Shown: one piece after another, positions 50,480-60,502 of the stretch
How the letters are laid out: each line of letters opens with the position of its first letter
Position numbering within the stretch: position 1 is the stretch's first letter
Assembly: GCF_900582625.1 (NCBI RefSeq)
Contig: NZ_UTIQ01000199.1
Coordinates: 531,866 to 595,865 of the forward strand
From: Pseudomonas viridiflava
GTDB taxonomy: Bacteria > Pseudomonadota > Gammaproteobacteria > Pseudomonadales > Pseudomonadaceae
Reading direction: 5' to 3'
DNA: 64,000 nucleotides
Notes under the pieces: generated by a model
Database searches by the model: none
Seen by the model: the letters and a program-made list of their open reading frames with translations, nothing else
Told to the model about the DNA's origin: nothing
Translations under genes and position numbers: made by a program

Positions 50480-53400
50480 AGTCGTTTTTCAACTTTTTCG
50501 CCCGCTGGGTTATGCCGGTGCTGGGCCTGCTTGCCCTCAGCCTGATCATCTGGTTTGTCGGCCCGTTGCTGCGCATTGGCGAGCACGAGCCATTGGCCTC
50601 GGCCACCAGCCGCTGGGTGCTGATTGCCCTGCTGTTTCTGATCTGGATTGGCTACCGCGTCGCCCGCATCCTGCAAGCCCGGCGCAACGCCGCCAAGGTG
50701 ATGAGCGGCCTGGCCGCCGTCAGCGCGCCGGATGCCGCCAGCGTCGCCACCGCCGAAGAACTGGCCACGCTTAAACAGCGCATGGACGAAGCCCTGGCGT
50801 TGCTCAAACGCGCCAAGCTCGGCGGCGATGAACGCCGCAGCCTGTACGAGCTGCCGTGGTACGTCATCATCGGCCCGCCCGGCTCTGGCAAAACCACGGC
50901 GCTGATGAACTCGGGGCTGAACTTCCCGCTCGCCGGTGAGCTGGGCAGCGGCGCCATCCGTGGCGTGGGCGGCACGCGCAACTGTGATTGGTGGTTTACC
51001 GACGAGGCCGTGTTGCTCGACACCGCCGGCCGCTACACCACCCAAGACAGCCACGCGGCGGTCGACAAAGCCGCCTGGCTGGGCTTTCTCGACTTGCTGA
51101 AAACCCAGCGTAAACGCCGGCCCATCGACGGTGCGTTTATCGCCATCAGCCTGTCGGATTTGCTGCTCGGCACCGAGACCGAACGCCTGGCTCACGCCCG
51201 CGCCATTCGCGCGCGCATTCAAGAGCTGTACACCCAGCTCGGCGTGCGCTTCCCGATTTACGTGATGCTCACCAAGCTCGACCTGGTGCCGGGCTTTATG
51301 GAGTTTTTCGACAACCTGAGCAAAGAGGATCGCGCTCAGGTGTGGGGCATGACCTTTGCCCTGGATGACGGCAAAAACACCGACGGCCCGCTGGCGGTAT
51401 TTGCCAGCGAATTTGCCGGCCTCGAGCAGCGCCTGAACGAAGGCTTGGTGGAGCGCCTGCAAACCGAACGCGACCCGGCGCGCCGTGATCTGATTTACGG
51501 CTTCCCGCAGCAAGTGTCGGCACTCAAAGACAACCTCAGCAGCTTCCTCGAAGGCGTGTTCAAACCCACCACCTTCGAAGAACGCGTGCTGCTGCGCGGC
51601 GTGTACCTCACCAGCGGCACGCAGGAAGGCACGCCGATTGATCGGCTGATCGGCTCCATGGCGCAGTCGATGAACCTGGACCGCCAGCACCTGGCGCGAC
51701 AAAACGGCACCGGGCGCAGCTACTTTATCGAGCGCCTGTTCCGCACCGTGGCCTTTGGTGAGCGCGGCTTGGTCGGCGCCGACGCCAAGGTCGAGCGGCG
51801 GCGCAAATGGCTGGCGCGCGGCGCCTTGGCCGCCACCGTGCTGGTGGTGTTGGTGGTGGCCGGCGTGTGGTTTGCCAGCTACCGCGCCAACCAGGCCTAT
51901 ATCGCTGCTGTCGAACAGCGCGTGCAGCCTTTGCCCGCAGCGCTGGAAAGCCTGAGCCCGGCGCAGCGTGACGTGCTGGCGGTGCTGCCGCTGCTTAACG
52001 CGATCAAGAACGTGGCCGGCGATCCGCCCGGTTGGGCTGAAGGTTACGGCCTGTACCAAGGCGACATGCTCGGCGAGGAATCGGCCAGCGTGTACCGCAA
52101 GCTGCTGATTGCCGTGTTCGCGCCGCGTTTGGTCACGCGTATGGAAGAACAGCTGCGCTCCGGAGGCAGTTCGGATTTCCTCTACGAAGGCCTCAAGGCC
52201 TACTTGATGCTCGGCAGCCCGGACCATTACGACGCCGATTTCATCAAAGCCTGGATTGCTCTGGACTGGGACCGCGCCCTGCCCCGCGACCTGGCGCCCG
52301 AGCAGCGCCAAGCCTTGCATGAACACTTGGACGCCCTGCTGGAACGCCGGCCGCCGAGTGCGCGCCTGGACGAAAACCTGGTGGAAGACCTACGCCGGCA
52401 ACTGCAACGCCTGCCGGTGGCGCAGCGCGTATACGACCGGGTGAAACGGCAGAAACTGCCGCAAGGTTTGCCAGACTTCCGTATCAGTGAAGCGGCCGGT
52501 CGCGATGCACCGCTGGTGTTCACGCGCAAAAGTGGCAAGCCATTGAGCGAGCCGTTAAGCGGCTTCTTCACCTACCGGGGCTACCGCGAAGTGTTCCTCA
52601 CCGCCAGCCTCAGCCAGGCCGGCACCATCGCCGAAGAACAGTGGGTGCTCGGGCGCACGCTGGACGACGTGCAAGGCGTCGCCGGTTTGGCCTCGGAAGT
52701 GCGCAAGCTGTATTTCGAAGACTACCTGCGCCAGTGGGAGGGCTTGCTTGGCGACATCGACGTGGTGCCGATTAGCAACGTGGCGCAAGCCGCCGACGTG
52801 CTGCGCGTGCTCTCCGGGCCGAACTCGCCGTTCAAGAAATTGCTGGTGGCGGTAGCGAAGGAAACCGACCTGCAACAGGCCGACCGTTTGCTCGCCGAAC
52901 AAGGCAAGAAAGTGGATGGCACGGTAGACAAGCTCAAGCAGCAACTGGGCTCGCTGGTGGGCGAAGAACAAGCCGCGCAAAACGAAGCACCGGCTGAAAC
53001 CGACCCTATCAGCGCGCGCTTTGCCGAGCTCAATAGCCTGGTCGCCACCACCGGCAACGAACCGCCGCCCATCGACACCTTACTGGCTGATATGAACGCG
53101 CTGTATGTGCAGGTCAGCGGCATGGTCGGCGCCAGTGGCGAGGCCTTGCTCGGTGAGTCGAAAAACCAGGTGGCCGCTGCCGCCTCGCGCGTGGCGCTTA
53201 CCGCCGAACGTCAGCCGCCTGTGGTGCAAGGGCTGGTGAAGTCGGTGGTTAACTCCACTACCAACAGCATGATGGGCGGCGTGCGCAATCAATTGAACGG
53301 CGCGTGGGTCAGCGAAGTGGTGAGCGTATATCGCCAGTCCATCGCCGACCGTTACCCGATCAACCCCAGCAGCAGCCGCGACGTGACGCTGGAAGACTTC

Positions 53401-53991
53401 GGCCTGTTCTTTGGCACCGGCGGGGTGATGGACAACTACTTCCGCAAGTACTTGCAGCCCTACGTCGACACCTCCGCCGCCACTTGGCGCTGGCAGCCGG
53501 GCGCGGCGCAGAAGCTGGGTATCAACCCCAACGTGCTGGGCACTTTCCAGCGCGCGGCGGCGATTCGCGATGCGTTCTTCCGCGCCGGCGGCACGCAACC
53601 GGCCGTGCGTTTCGAACTGCGGCCTGTGGCCATGGACGCCAGCATCGAGCAATTTTTGCTCGACCTCGACGGCCAGCAAATGACCTACGACCATGGCCCG
53701 AGCCGGCCGGTTGCAATGCAATGGCCAAGCCCCAACAGCACCGGCGGCGTGCGCGTGTCGATTCTGCCGCCACCTACCGGCGGTCGTTCCGGGCTGACGC
53801 TGGATGGCCCGTGGGCCTGGTTCCGCCTGTTGGAGCAGTCGGAACTGGAACGCGGCAACGCGCCAGACCGCTTCACCCTGCGCCTGCACGTGGACGGTGC
53901 GAGCATCTCGTGCGAACTGCGCGCCAGCAGCGCCTTCAACCCGTTCAAGAGCCGCGTGCTGTCGGGCTTCAGCTTGCCGGAGCGCCTGTAA
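50476..53991 (+). CDS. tssM: T6SS inner-membrane protein TssM (IcmF)
   Basis: A 1171-residue IcmF protein: TM helices at about 12-30 and 46-62, a cytoplasmic domain with an intact Walker A GPPGSGKT at 133-140, a third TM near 447-467, and a large periplasmic domain with the usual C-terminal WPSP...GPWAWFRLLEQS segment that contacts TssJ. The start is GTG 50476 overlapping the tssL stop (GTGA), with GGAGG 8 nt upstream. Confidence 0.96.
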   Translation: MKSFFNFFARWVMPVLGLLALSLIIWFVGPLLRIGEHEPLASATSRWVLIALLFLIWIGYRVARILQARRNAAKVMSGLAAVSAPDAASVATAEELATLKQRMDEALALLKRAKLGGDERRSLYELPWYVIIGPPGSGKTTALMNSGLNFPLAGELGSGAIRGVGGTRNCDWWFTDEAVLLDTAGRYTTQDSHAAVDKAAWLGFLDLLKTQRKRRPIDGAFIAISLSDLLLGTETERLAHARAIRARIQELYTQLGVRFPIYVMLTKLDLVPGFMEFFDNLSKEDRAQVWGMTFALDDGKNTDGPLAVFASEFAGLEQRLNEGLVERLQTERDPARRDLIYGFPQQVSALKDNLSSFLEGVFKPTTFEERVLLRGVYLTSGTQEGTPIDRLIGSMAQSMNLDRQHLARQNGTGRSYFIERLFRTVAFGERGLVGADAKVERRRKWLARGALAATVLVVLVVAGVWFASYRANQAYIAAVEQRVQPLPAALESLSPAQRDVLAVLPLLNAIKNVAGDPPGWAEGYGLYQGDMLGEESASVYRKLLIAVFAPRLVTRMEEQLRSGGSSDFLYEGLKAYLMLGSPDHYDADFIKAWIALDWDRALPRDLAPEQRQALHEHLDALLERRPPSARLDENLVEDLRRQLQRLPVAQRVYDRVKRQKLPQGLPDFRISEAAGRDAPLVFTRKSGKPLSEPLSGFFTYRGYREVFLTASLSQAGTIAEEQWVLGRTLDDVQGVAGLASEVRKLYFEDYLRQWEGLLGDIDVVPISNVAQAADVLRVLSGPNSPFKKLLVAVAKETDLQQADRLLAEQGKKVDGTVDKLKQQLGSLVGEEQAAQNEAPAETDPISARFAELNSLVATTGNEPPPIDTLLADMNALYVQVSGMVGASGEALLGESKNQVAAAASRVALTAERQPPVVQGLVKSVVNSTTNSMMGGVRNQLNGAWVSEVVSVYRQSIADRYPINPSSSRDVTLEDFGLFFGTGGVMDNYFRKYLQPYVDTSAATWRWQPGAAQKLGINPNVLGTFQRAAAIRDAFFRAGGTQPAVRFELRPVAMDASIEQFLLDLDGQQMTYDHGPSRPVAMQWPSPNSTGGVRVSILPPPTGGRSGLTLDGPWAWFRLLEQSELERGNAPDRFTLRLHVDGASISCELRASSAFNPFKSRVLSGFSLPERL

Positions 53992-54657
53992 ATGAGCGCC
54001 GGGTTTTACGGCAAGCTGGCCGCCCGTGGCGACTTTCTCAGCCGCGACCTGCCGCCCGCCTTTATCGAAGCCTGGGATGCCTGGCTGGCTGCCGGCATGG
54101 CCGCTAGTCAGCGCGAGCTGGGCGATGCCTGGCTGGATGCGTACCTGGTCAGCCCGCTGTGGCGTTTCGCCGTGCCGGCCAACCTGCTCGGCAGCCAGCC
54201 GGTGGCGGGCGTGATGATGCCGAGCATCGACCGCGTCGGCCGCTATTTTCCGTTGACCATCGCCTGCCTGCTGCCGGCCGATGCCGACATCGCCAGCGTG
54301 GTCGGTGGCGACGAGCAATGGTTTGATCGCGCCGAAGCCTTGCTGCTGTCCACCCTGGAACCGGAGGCCGACGTCGAGCACTTCGAGCAGGCCGTCAGCG
54401 CCTTGGGTGAGCCTGCGGTGGCGCCTCGCGCCAATGTCGGTGGGCTGGGCAGTTTGTTGCGCAGCGACGTCACCACACCCCACGCGCGCTTGGCGCTGTT
54501 GGCGCAATTAAGCTGCGAAGGCGCCAGCTGCTGGTGGGGCCACGGTTCCGATCAGGTCGCGGCCGGTCTGTTGCGCTGCCACGGCTTGCCGGCACTGGAA
54601 GATTTTGCCCGCTTGCTGATGGGCGAGCGGCGCAGCGTGCTGAGGGATTCGCCATGA
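53992..54657 (+). CDS. tagF: TagF, post-translational T6SS repressor
   Basis: A 221-residue stand-alone TagF (DUF2094) protein, recognised by GFYGKLAARGDFLSRDLP at the start and PSIDRVGRYFPLTIACLLP in the middle. In P. aeruginosa TagF1 holds Fha1 and keeps the HSI-I system off independently of phosphorylation; there it is fused to or next to pppA. Here it is separate and its stop overlaps the pppA ATG. Confidence 0.93.
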   Translation: MSAGFYGKLAARGDFLSRDLPPAFIEAWDAWLAAGMAASQRELGDAWLDAYLVSPLWRFAVPANLLGSQPVAGVMMPSIDRVGRYFPLTIACLLPADADIASVVGGDEQWFDRAEALLLSTLEPEADVEHFEQAVSALGEPAVAPRANVGGLGSLLRSDVTTPHARLALLAQLSCEGASCWWGHGSDQVAAGLLRCHGLPALEDFARLLMGERRSVLRDSP

Positions 54658-55370
54658 TTAGCGCGTATGAGGCCGCCAGTTACAGCCACGTCGGCATGGT
54701 GCGTCAGGTGAACGAAGACGCCTGCCTGGAACTGACCGAGCGCGGGTTGTGGGTGGTCGCCGATGGCATGGGCGGCCACGCGGCGGGTGACTACGTTAGC
54801 AACCTGATCATCGACACGCTGCGCCAGATTCCCGCGCCCCAGGAATTGGCCGAGTACGTCGCCGCCCTGCGCACGGCGCTGGCGCAGGTAAACGAACAAG
54901 TGCTGCAAGAAACCGCGCGCCGTGGCGTGAGCATGATGGGCAGCACCGTGGTGCTCTTGGCCACGCGTGGCGAGCAGGCCGTGTGCCTGTGGGCCGGCGA
55001 CAGCCGCCTGTACCGCCTGCGCGACGGCCAGCTGGAAATGATTTCCCGCGACCACAGCTACGTGCAAGACCTGATCGACAACGCCATGCTCAGCGAAGAA
55101 GAAGCCCGCGTGCACCCACGCGCCAACGTCGTCACCCGCGCGGTGGGCGTGTTTGAACAGCTGGAGCTGGCCGAAGTGAGCTTTACCGTGCAGCCCGGCG
55201 ACAACTTTCTGCTGTGCAGCGACGGCCTGAACAAAACCGCCGACGACAGTGAATTGCGCGACGTACTCAGCAACGCCGAACCCTACGCCATGGTGAGAAG
55301 CCTGGTGCACCTGGGGCTGACCCGGGGGGCGCCGGATAACATTACGGCGATTACGGTTCGGGCGTTGTGA
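54654..55370 (+). CDS. pppA: PP2C-family protein phosphatase PppA
   Basis: A 238-residue PP2C phosphatase with all metal-binding motifs: VRQVNEDA (20-22 NED), VVADGMGGHAAGD (DGMGGH at 37-42), LLCSDGLNK and GAPDNITAITV near the end. It removes phosphate from Fha and so ends the firing signal. It is coupled to tagF by an ATGA overlap and separated from ppkA by a REP hairpin. Confidence 0.94.
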   Translation: MISAYEAASYSHVGMVRQVNEDACLELTERGLWVVADGMGGHAAGDYVSNLIIDTLRQIPAPQELAEYVAALRTALAQVNEQVLQETARRGVSMMGSTVVLLATRGEQAVCLWAGDSRLYRLRDGQLEMISRDHSYVQDLIDNAMLSEEEARVHPRANVVTRAVGVFEQLELAEVSFTVQPGDNFLLCSDGLNKTADDSELRDVLSNAEPYAMVRSLVHLGLTRGAPDNITAITVRAL

Positions 55371-55382
55371 ATTGGTATGAAG

Positions 55383-55465
55383 AGCATCGCGGCTAAAGCG
55401 GAATGCCGCCCAGCCGATCCCACAGGAGCTCCACAACCTGTAGGAGCGGCTTCAGCCGCGATGCT
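55383..55465. repeat. REP inverted pair between pppA and ppkA
   Basis: AGCATCGCGGCTAAAGC at 55383 faces CCTGTAGGAGCGGCTTCAGC...GATGCT at 55437-55465. The left copy is interrupted (GGAATGCCGCCCAGCCGA) and less perfect than that at 41345. It lies exactly between the phosphatase and kinase genes. Confidence 0.8.
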
Positions 55466-55506
55466 TTTGAACAAACAAATAGCCGCCTCATAAGAGCAGT
55501 AAAGGC

Positions 55507-58500
55507 ATGCAAATCGAGATACCTGGATACGACATAGAACGCGGCCTTGGCGAAGGCGCCATGGCCACGGTTTATCTGGCCACGCAGCGCTCGTTGCAAC
55601 GCAAGGTGGCGCTCAAGGTGATGGCCAGTGCGCTGGCGGCCGACCCGAGTTTTTGCGAACGCTTTCTGCGCGAGGGCCGCATGTTGGCGCGCTTGTCGCA
55701 GCCCAACACCGTGACCATTTTCGACATTGGCAACGCCGGGCCCTGGTACTACATGGCCATGGAATACCTGGCCAACGGCACGCTGAAAGAACGTATCGAA
55801 GAGGGCCTGAGCCCGGAACAGGGCTTGTCGATTCTGCGCCAGGTGGCCTCGGCGCTCGGCTACGCGCACTCGCAAGGGCTGGTGCACCGCGATGTAAAAC
55901 CCGCCAACATTCTGTTCCGCGCCGACGGCACGGCGGTGCTGTCGGACTTCGGCATCGCCAAGTCGATTGAAGAAAGCACGCAGTTCACCCAGGTCGGTTT
56001 TGCCATCGGCACGCCCAGCTATATGAGCCCCGAGCAAGCCCGTGGTTTGCCCATCGACGGGCGTACCGACCTCTACGCCCTTGGCGTGGTGCTCTACGAA
56101 ATTCTCACCGGCAAGCTGCCCTATGTCGGCACCGACTCGCTGTCCACCGCCCTCGCCCACCTGACCGAGCCGCTGCCAGAACTGCCGATCAACCACGGCC
56201 GTTATCAGGACATTTTGCGCAAGCTGCTGGCGAAGAACCCGGACGAGCGTTTCCCCACCGCCGGGGCGTTTATTGCCGCGCTCGATCACCTGGCGCCAAG
56301 CGCCATGGAAAGCACACAGATTCGCCCGCTGAACCTGCCGCCGACACCGCGCAGCGAAGAAGCGCCGACTGCCGCCACGCCGGTGATTACCGCCGACACC
56401 GGTGGCCTGACGCCGATGTCCATCGACATGCCGCCGCTGCACGCCACCGACGCCGGCGCCACCCTGCCGCCGCCCGCGCCTACGTACACGCCGCCAATCG
56501 AGAAGAAACGCTCGGGCAGCAAAGTGCCGTTGATTGCCGGCGCCGGTTTGGGCCTGCTGCTGATTCTCGGCGGCAGCGGTTACTTCCTGCTGAGCGGTTC
56601 GCCGAAAGCCAACAAGCCGCCGCTTGCTCAGGTGCAGCCCGAGAAGAAACCGGCGCAGCCGCCTGCTTCGACCACGACGGCATCAACCACTACCGGCAGC
56701 GTCGCCCCGGCCGCCAATGCGGACGGCGGCGACAAACCGCTGCTGATGGCCGGCAAGAAAACCCTGTTCCAGCGCGTACTGAGCAAACCCGGCGCGCAAC
56801 TGGCCCAAGAAGCCGGCGGCAAAGCCGGAAGCACGGCGCTGCCAGCGTTTTCGGTGTTGTACGTGTACGCCCGCCAGCAGGTCGGCGGCGAGCCGTGGGT
56901 GAAGGTCGGCGCCTCCAGCGATGGCCGCAGCGAAGGCTGGCTGCCCGCCGCGCAGGTCAGCGACTGGAAGCAGAGCCTGGTGCTGAAATTCACCGAGCGC
57001 TCGGGCCGTGGTCCGGTGATTTTCCTGCGCAAGGCCGACGACGTGGAACGCCTGCTGGCCGACACCACCGCCGCGCGCAACGAGGTCACCAAAGCGCAGC
57101 GCGACGACGGTTCCAGCCAGAACGTGCTGGCCATCGAGCCGCAAGACGTGGCCATCGCCCAGGACCAGTTCTACCTGCTGCCGATTTTCGAGTCGCGCGA
57201 AAGCTTCGACGCCGACGGCCAGCCGGCGCAGCTGCTTAACGTGGCGTCCATCGACCCTGGCAACACGCCGCAGCTCAATGGCGCCGGCGCCAAGCTCGCC
57301 AGCAAGCCCGACGCCTTCCGCACCGGCATCGTGCTGGTGGTGGACACCTCGGTGTCGATGCAGCCGTATATCGACCAGGTCAACGACGTGGTCAAAGGCC
57401 TGCAAGAACAGATCGGTGCCCGCGGCGAGCTGGATAAAGTCAGCTTTGGCATGGTCGGTTTCCGCAACAACACCGACAAAACCCCAGGCCTGGAATACGT
57501 CAGCAAAACCCTGGTGCCGTTGCAGCAAGACAACGACCCGCAGCGCTTTATCGAGCTGGCGCGCAATGTGAAAGCCACCACCGTGTCGAGCCATTCGTTC
57601 AACGAAGACGCCTTTGCCGGCGTGATGGACGCAGTCGACAACATGGACTGGTCGCCCTATGCCGGTCGGGTGATTTTGCTGGTGACCGACGCCGGCGCCC
57701 TGCGCAAAAACGATCCGCTGGGCCGCACGCAAATGAACGAAGCCCAAGTACGGGAAGCGGCGCTGCGCAAGCAGATCAAAATTTACGCCCTGCACTTGCG
57801 CACCCCGGCTGGCAAAAACAACCACGGCTACGCCGAGCAGCAGTACCGCAGCCTCACGGCCGACGCCAACCCGAAAATCGGCGACCTGTACATTTCCGTG
57901 GCCGGTGGCGACGTCGGCAAGTTCGGCAACACGGTCAATGAAATCGGCTCGGTGTTTGCCGACCTGGTGCACAACGCCGGCCAACAAAAAGCCCAGCCGG
58001 CGCCGCAGCTGCAAAGCGGCCTGAGCCTGGCGGCGAAAACCGCCGCCATCGGCTACGCCATGCACATGGACTTCCTCGGCCAGCGCGGCGCCGCCCACGC
58101 GCCGCAACTGGTGACCGCCTGGACCGCCGACCGCGACCTGACCAACCCGGCGCTGCCGGCATTTCAGGTGTGCGTGCTGCTGAGCAAAATGCAGCTCAAC
58201 GACCTGCAGCAATCGCTGAAACTGATCGTCGACGCGGCGCGCCGCACCCAGAGTTCATCGAAAGACTTCTTCGAAGAAATCGCCACGGCCAGCGCCTACA
58301 TGAGCCGCGACCCATCGAAATTGGTCAAGGGCAGCAACCTGGCGCAGAGCGGAATTCTGGGCGAGTACCTGGAAGGCCTGCCGTACCGCAGCAAGTCGTT
58401 GAACATGACCCAGGAGTTGTGGCTGTCGCTGAGCGTGGCCGAGCAGGAAGACTTTATCGACGAGCTGGATTCGAAGATTCGCCTGTACGAAACCTTCCAC

Positions 58501-58584
58501 AACGACGTTGCCAACTGGGTGCGCTTCGGCGACGCCGAGCCAGGCGATGCCTTGTACCGCGTTCCACTGTCGACCCTGCCCTGA
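55507..58584 (+). CDS. ppkA: Membrane Ser/Thr protein kinase PpkA with periplasmic VWA domain
   Basis: A 1025-residue kinase. The kinase domain (7-262) has the glycine loop GLGEGAMATVY (13-23), K37, HRDVKPAN at 127-134 and DFG at 147-149. A Pro-rich linker leads to a TM helix at about 340-363; the periplasmic part carries a von Willebrand A domain from about 605 with an intact MIDAS DTSVS (613-617). It phosphorylates Fha in response to TagQRST signalling. The GGGYDI-type N-terminus IPGYDIERGLGEG supports the start. Confidence 0.95.
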   Translation: MQIEIPGYDIERGLGEGAMATVYLATQRSLQRKVALKVMASALAADPSFCERFLREGRMLARLSQPNTVTIFDIGNAGPWYYMAMEYLANGTLKERIEEGLSPEQGLSILRQVASALGYAHSQGLVHRDVKPANILFRADGTAVLSDFGIAKSIEESTQFTQVGFAIGTPSYMSPEQARGLPIDGRTDLYALGVVLYEILTGKLPYVGTDSLSTALAHLTEPLPELPINHGRYQDILRKLLAKNPDERFPTAGAFIAALDHLAPSAMESTQIRPLNLPPTPRSEEAPTAATPVITADTGGLTPMSIDMPPLHATDAGATLPPPAPTYTPPIEKKRSGSKVPLIAGAGLGLLLILGGSGYFLLSGSPKANKPPLAQVQPEKKPAQPPASTTTASTTTGSVAPAANADGGDKPLLMAGKKTLFQRVLSKPGAQLAQEAGGKAGSTALPAFSVLYVYARQQVGGEPWVKVGASSDGRSEGWLPAAQVSDWKQSLVLKFTERSGRGPVIFLRKADDVERLLADTTAARNEVTKAQRDDGSSQNVLAIEPQDVAIAQDQFYLLPIFESRESFDADGQPAQLLNVASIDPGNTPQLNGAGAKLASKPDAFRTGIVLVVDTSVSMQPYIDQVNDVVKGLQEQIGARGELDKVSFGMVGFRNNTDKTPGLEYVSKTLVPLQQDNDPQRFIELARNVKATTVSSHSFNEDAFAGVMDAVDNMDWSPYAGRVILLVTDAGALRKNDPLGRTQMNEAQVREAALRKQIKIYALHLRTPAGKNNHGYAEQQYRSLTADANPKIGDLYISVAGGDVGKFGNTVNEIGSVFADLVHNAGQQKAQPAPQLQSGLSLAAKTAAIGYAMHMDFLGQRGAAHAPQLVTAWTADRDLTNPALPAFQVCVLLSKMQLNDLQQSLKLIVDAARRTQSSSKDFFEEIATASAYMSRDPSKLVKGSNLAQSGILGEYLEGLPYRSKSLNMTQELWLSLSVAEQEDFIDELDSKIRLYETFHNDVANWVRFGDAEPGDALYRVPLSTLP

Positions 58585-59303
58585 TGCTGCGCCTGCGCGA
58601 CATTCAAAAAACCCGTGGCGCCGGCCGCCTGCGTTACAGCCTGAACATTCCCCGGCTGGACCTGGCGGCGGGCGAGCAGATTGCCGTGGTCGGCCCTAGC
58701 GGTTGTGGCAAAAGCACGCTGCTGGATTTGCTCGCGCTGGTGCTGTCGCCGGACAACAGCGGGCAGTTTCACTTCGAGGTCGACGGCGGCCAGTTCGACA
58801 TCGCCGCGCTGTGGCGCGCCAACAACCACGACGCCCTGGCGCGCCTGCGCAGCAAAGCCTGCGGCTACGTATTGCAAACCGGCGGGCTGCTGGAATTTCT
58901 CGACGTACGCGGCAATATCGAACTGCCGCGCCGCCTGTTGAACCTGGCCGCCGACGAGCAGGTGCAACGTCTGGCCGAGCACCTGGAAATTGCCGAGCAA
59001 CTGGACAAGCGCCCGAGTCGGCTGTCGGTCGGCCAACGCCAACGCGTGAGCATTGCTCGCGCCCTTTCGCACCGGCCGAAACTGGTATTGGCCGACGAAC
59101 CCACCGCCTCCCTCGACCCGGCCAACGCGCAGCGCGTGATGCAGCTGTTGGTTGAGCAAGCCAGGGTTCATCGAACCTGCACCGTCATCGCCACCCACGA
59201 CGAACCCCTGGCCCGCAGCGCCGGCCTGAGCGTGTTGCCGATTGAATGGCGGCGCGATGCCGATGGCGGCGTAACCGCGACACTTACGCAGGCGGGGCAC
59301 TGA
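58584..59303 (+). CDS. tagT: TagT, ABC ATPase of the T6SS trigger complex
   Basis: A 239-residue LolD-like ATPase: Walker A GPSGCGKST at 37-45, signature LSVGQ at 147-151, Walker B VLADEPT ending at 174. With TagS it forms an inner-membrane complex that passes the envelope signal to PpkA. One-base overlaps join it to ppkA (TGATG) and to tagS. Confidence 0.94.
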   Translation: MLRLRDIQKTRGAGRLRYSLNIPRLDLAAGEQIAVVGPSGCGKSTLLDLLALVLSPDNSGQFHFEVDGGQFDIAALWRANNHDALARLRSKACGYVLQTGGLLEFLDVRGNIELPRRLLNLAADEQVQRLAEHLEIAEQLDKRPSRLSVGQRQRVSIARALSHRPKLVLADEPTASLDPANAQRVMQLLVEQARVHRTCTVIATHDEPLARSAGLSVLPIEWRRDADGGVTATLTQAGH

Positions 59304-60502
59304 TGCGCGTCGGCCTGCTGCTGTCACTGGCCTGGGCGGATTACCGCACCGAAGCGCGCCTGTCGCTGTGCGCGGTGTTGGCGTTGACGGCGGTAATCAC
59401 GCCGCTGCTGGTGTTGTTCGGGCTCAAGTTCGGCCTGGTGACCACGCTGACCGAACGCCTGGAAAACGACCCGTCGATTCGTGAAGTCATCACCCTGGGT
59501 GGCGGCCGTTATCGCGCGGCCGATGTCGCTGAACTGAAACTGCGCGCGGACGTAGCCTTCGCCCTGCCGCGCACCCGGCAGATTGCCGCCACTACGGATT
59601 TGTCGGTAGACGGCAGCGGCCAGTCGTTAACTGTCGAGATGATCCCCACCGCCCAGGGCGACCCACTGTTGGCTGACGTGCCGCTGCCCACCGGCGAGCA
59701 GATTGTGTTGAGCCAGAGCGCCGCCGAGAAGCTCGGCGTAGCAGCCGGCGAGCGCCTGAGCGCGCGTTTCGGGCGGCAGCAGAACGGGCAAGTGGAATCG
59801 CGGCAGATCAGCGTGACGGTGCAGGCGGTGCTGCCTTTGGCCACCTTCAACCGCGATGGCTTGTTCGCCCCGCTGAGCCTGCTGGAAGCCGCCGAGGATT
59901 ACCGCGACGGTCGCGCGGTGCCCGCGTTCGGCTGGCCGGGCGAAACGCCGTCGGTGCCGGGCAGTCGCGTGTATCCGGGGCTGCGCGTGTATGCGGCGGA
60001 TCTCGATGGCGTGGAAAGTTTGCGTCAGCACTTCGCCGGGCTCGGCCAGGAAGTGGCCACGCAAGCTTCAACCATCGCTCAGGTGCGCTCGCTCAGCCAT
60101 AACCTCACGCTGGTGTTCTGGCTGATTGCCGCCCTGGCCGTGGGAGGTGCTTTTGCTGCCGTGGCCGCCAACACGCTGGCGGCGGTAGAGCGCAAACGCA
60201 AAGCGCTGGCCGTGTTGCGCCTGCTGGGTTTTCCCACGGCCGCGCTGGTGGGTTTTCTGCTGCTGTTGGCGCTGTACAGCGGCGCGTTTAGTCTGCTGCT
60301 GGCCGGGTTACTGTACGCAGTCGCCGGCGCCGGACTGAACCAGTTATTCGACACGGGCACCGGCGAGTTCGTGTGCCAGTTATTGCCCATTCATTTTTTC
60401 CTGGCGGCGCTGGCCACCCTGACCTGCAGCGCCCTGGCCGCTGCACTCGGCGGTTGGCGCGCGGCGCAGATCGAAGCTTCGGAAGGATTACGCGATGTTT
60501 AA
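59303..60502 (+). CDS. tagS: TagS, ABC permease of the T6SS trigger complex
   Basis: A 399-residue FtsX/LolC-like permease with one N-terminal TM helix (about 20-42), a large periplasmic domain, and three C-terminal helices (LTLVFWLIAALAVGGAFAAV; LLLALYSGAFSLLLAGLLYAV; FFLAALATLTCSALAAALGG). It works with TagT. ATG 59303 overlaps the tagT stop. Confidence 0.93.
   Translation: MRVGLLLSLAWADYRTEARLSLCAVLALTAVITPLLVLFGLKFGLVTTLTERLENDPSIREVITLGGGRYRAADVAELKLRADVAFALPRTRQIAATTDLSVDGSGQSLTVEMIPTAQGDPLLADVPLPTGEQIVLSQSAAEKLGVAAGERLSARFGRQQNGQVESRQISVTVQAVLPLATFNRDGLFAPLSLLEAAEDYRDGRAVPAFGWPGETPSVPGSRVYPGLRVYAADLDGVESLRQHFAGLGQEVATQASTIAQVRSLSHNLTLVFWLIAALAVGGAFAAVAANTLAAVERKRKALAVLRLLGFPTAALVGFLLLLALYSGAFSLLLAGLLYAVAGAGLNQLFDTGTGEFVCQLLPIHFFLAALATLTCSALAAALGGWRAAQIEASEGLRDV

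Noticed and set aside
50317..52326. 669-codon minus-strand frame opposite tssM
   Set aside because: Antisense shadow of tssL/tssM; no domain or ribosome site.
56683..58212. 509-codon minus-strand frame opposite ppkA
   Set aside because: Composition dominated by His/Gln/Val as in other shadows; ppkA is a clear gene here.
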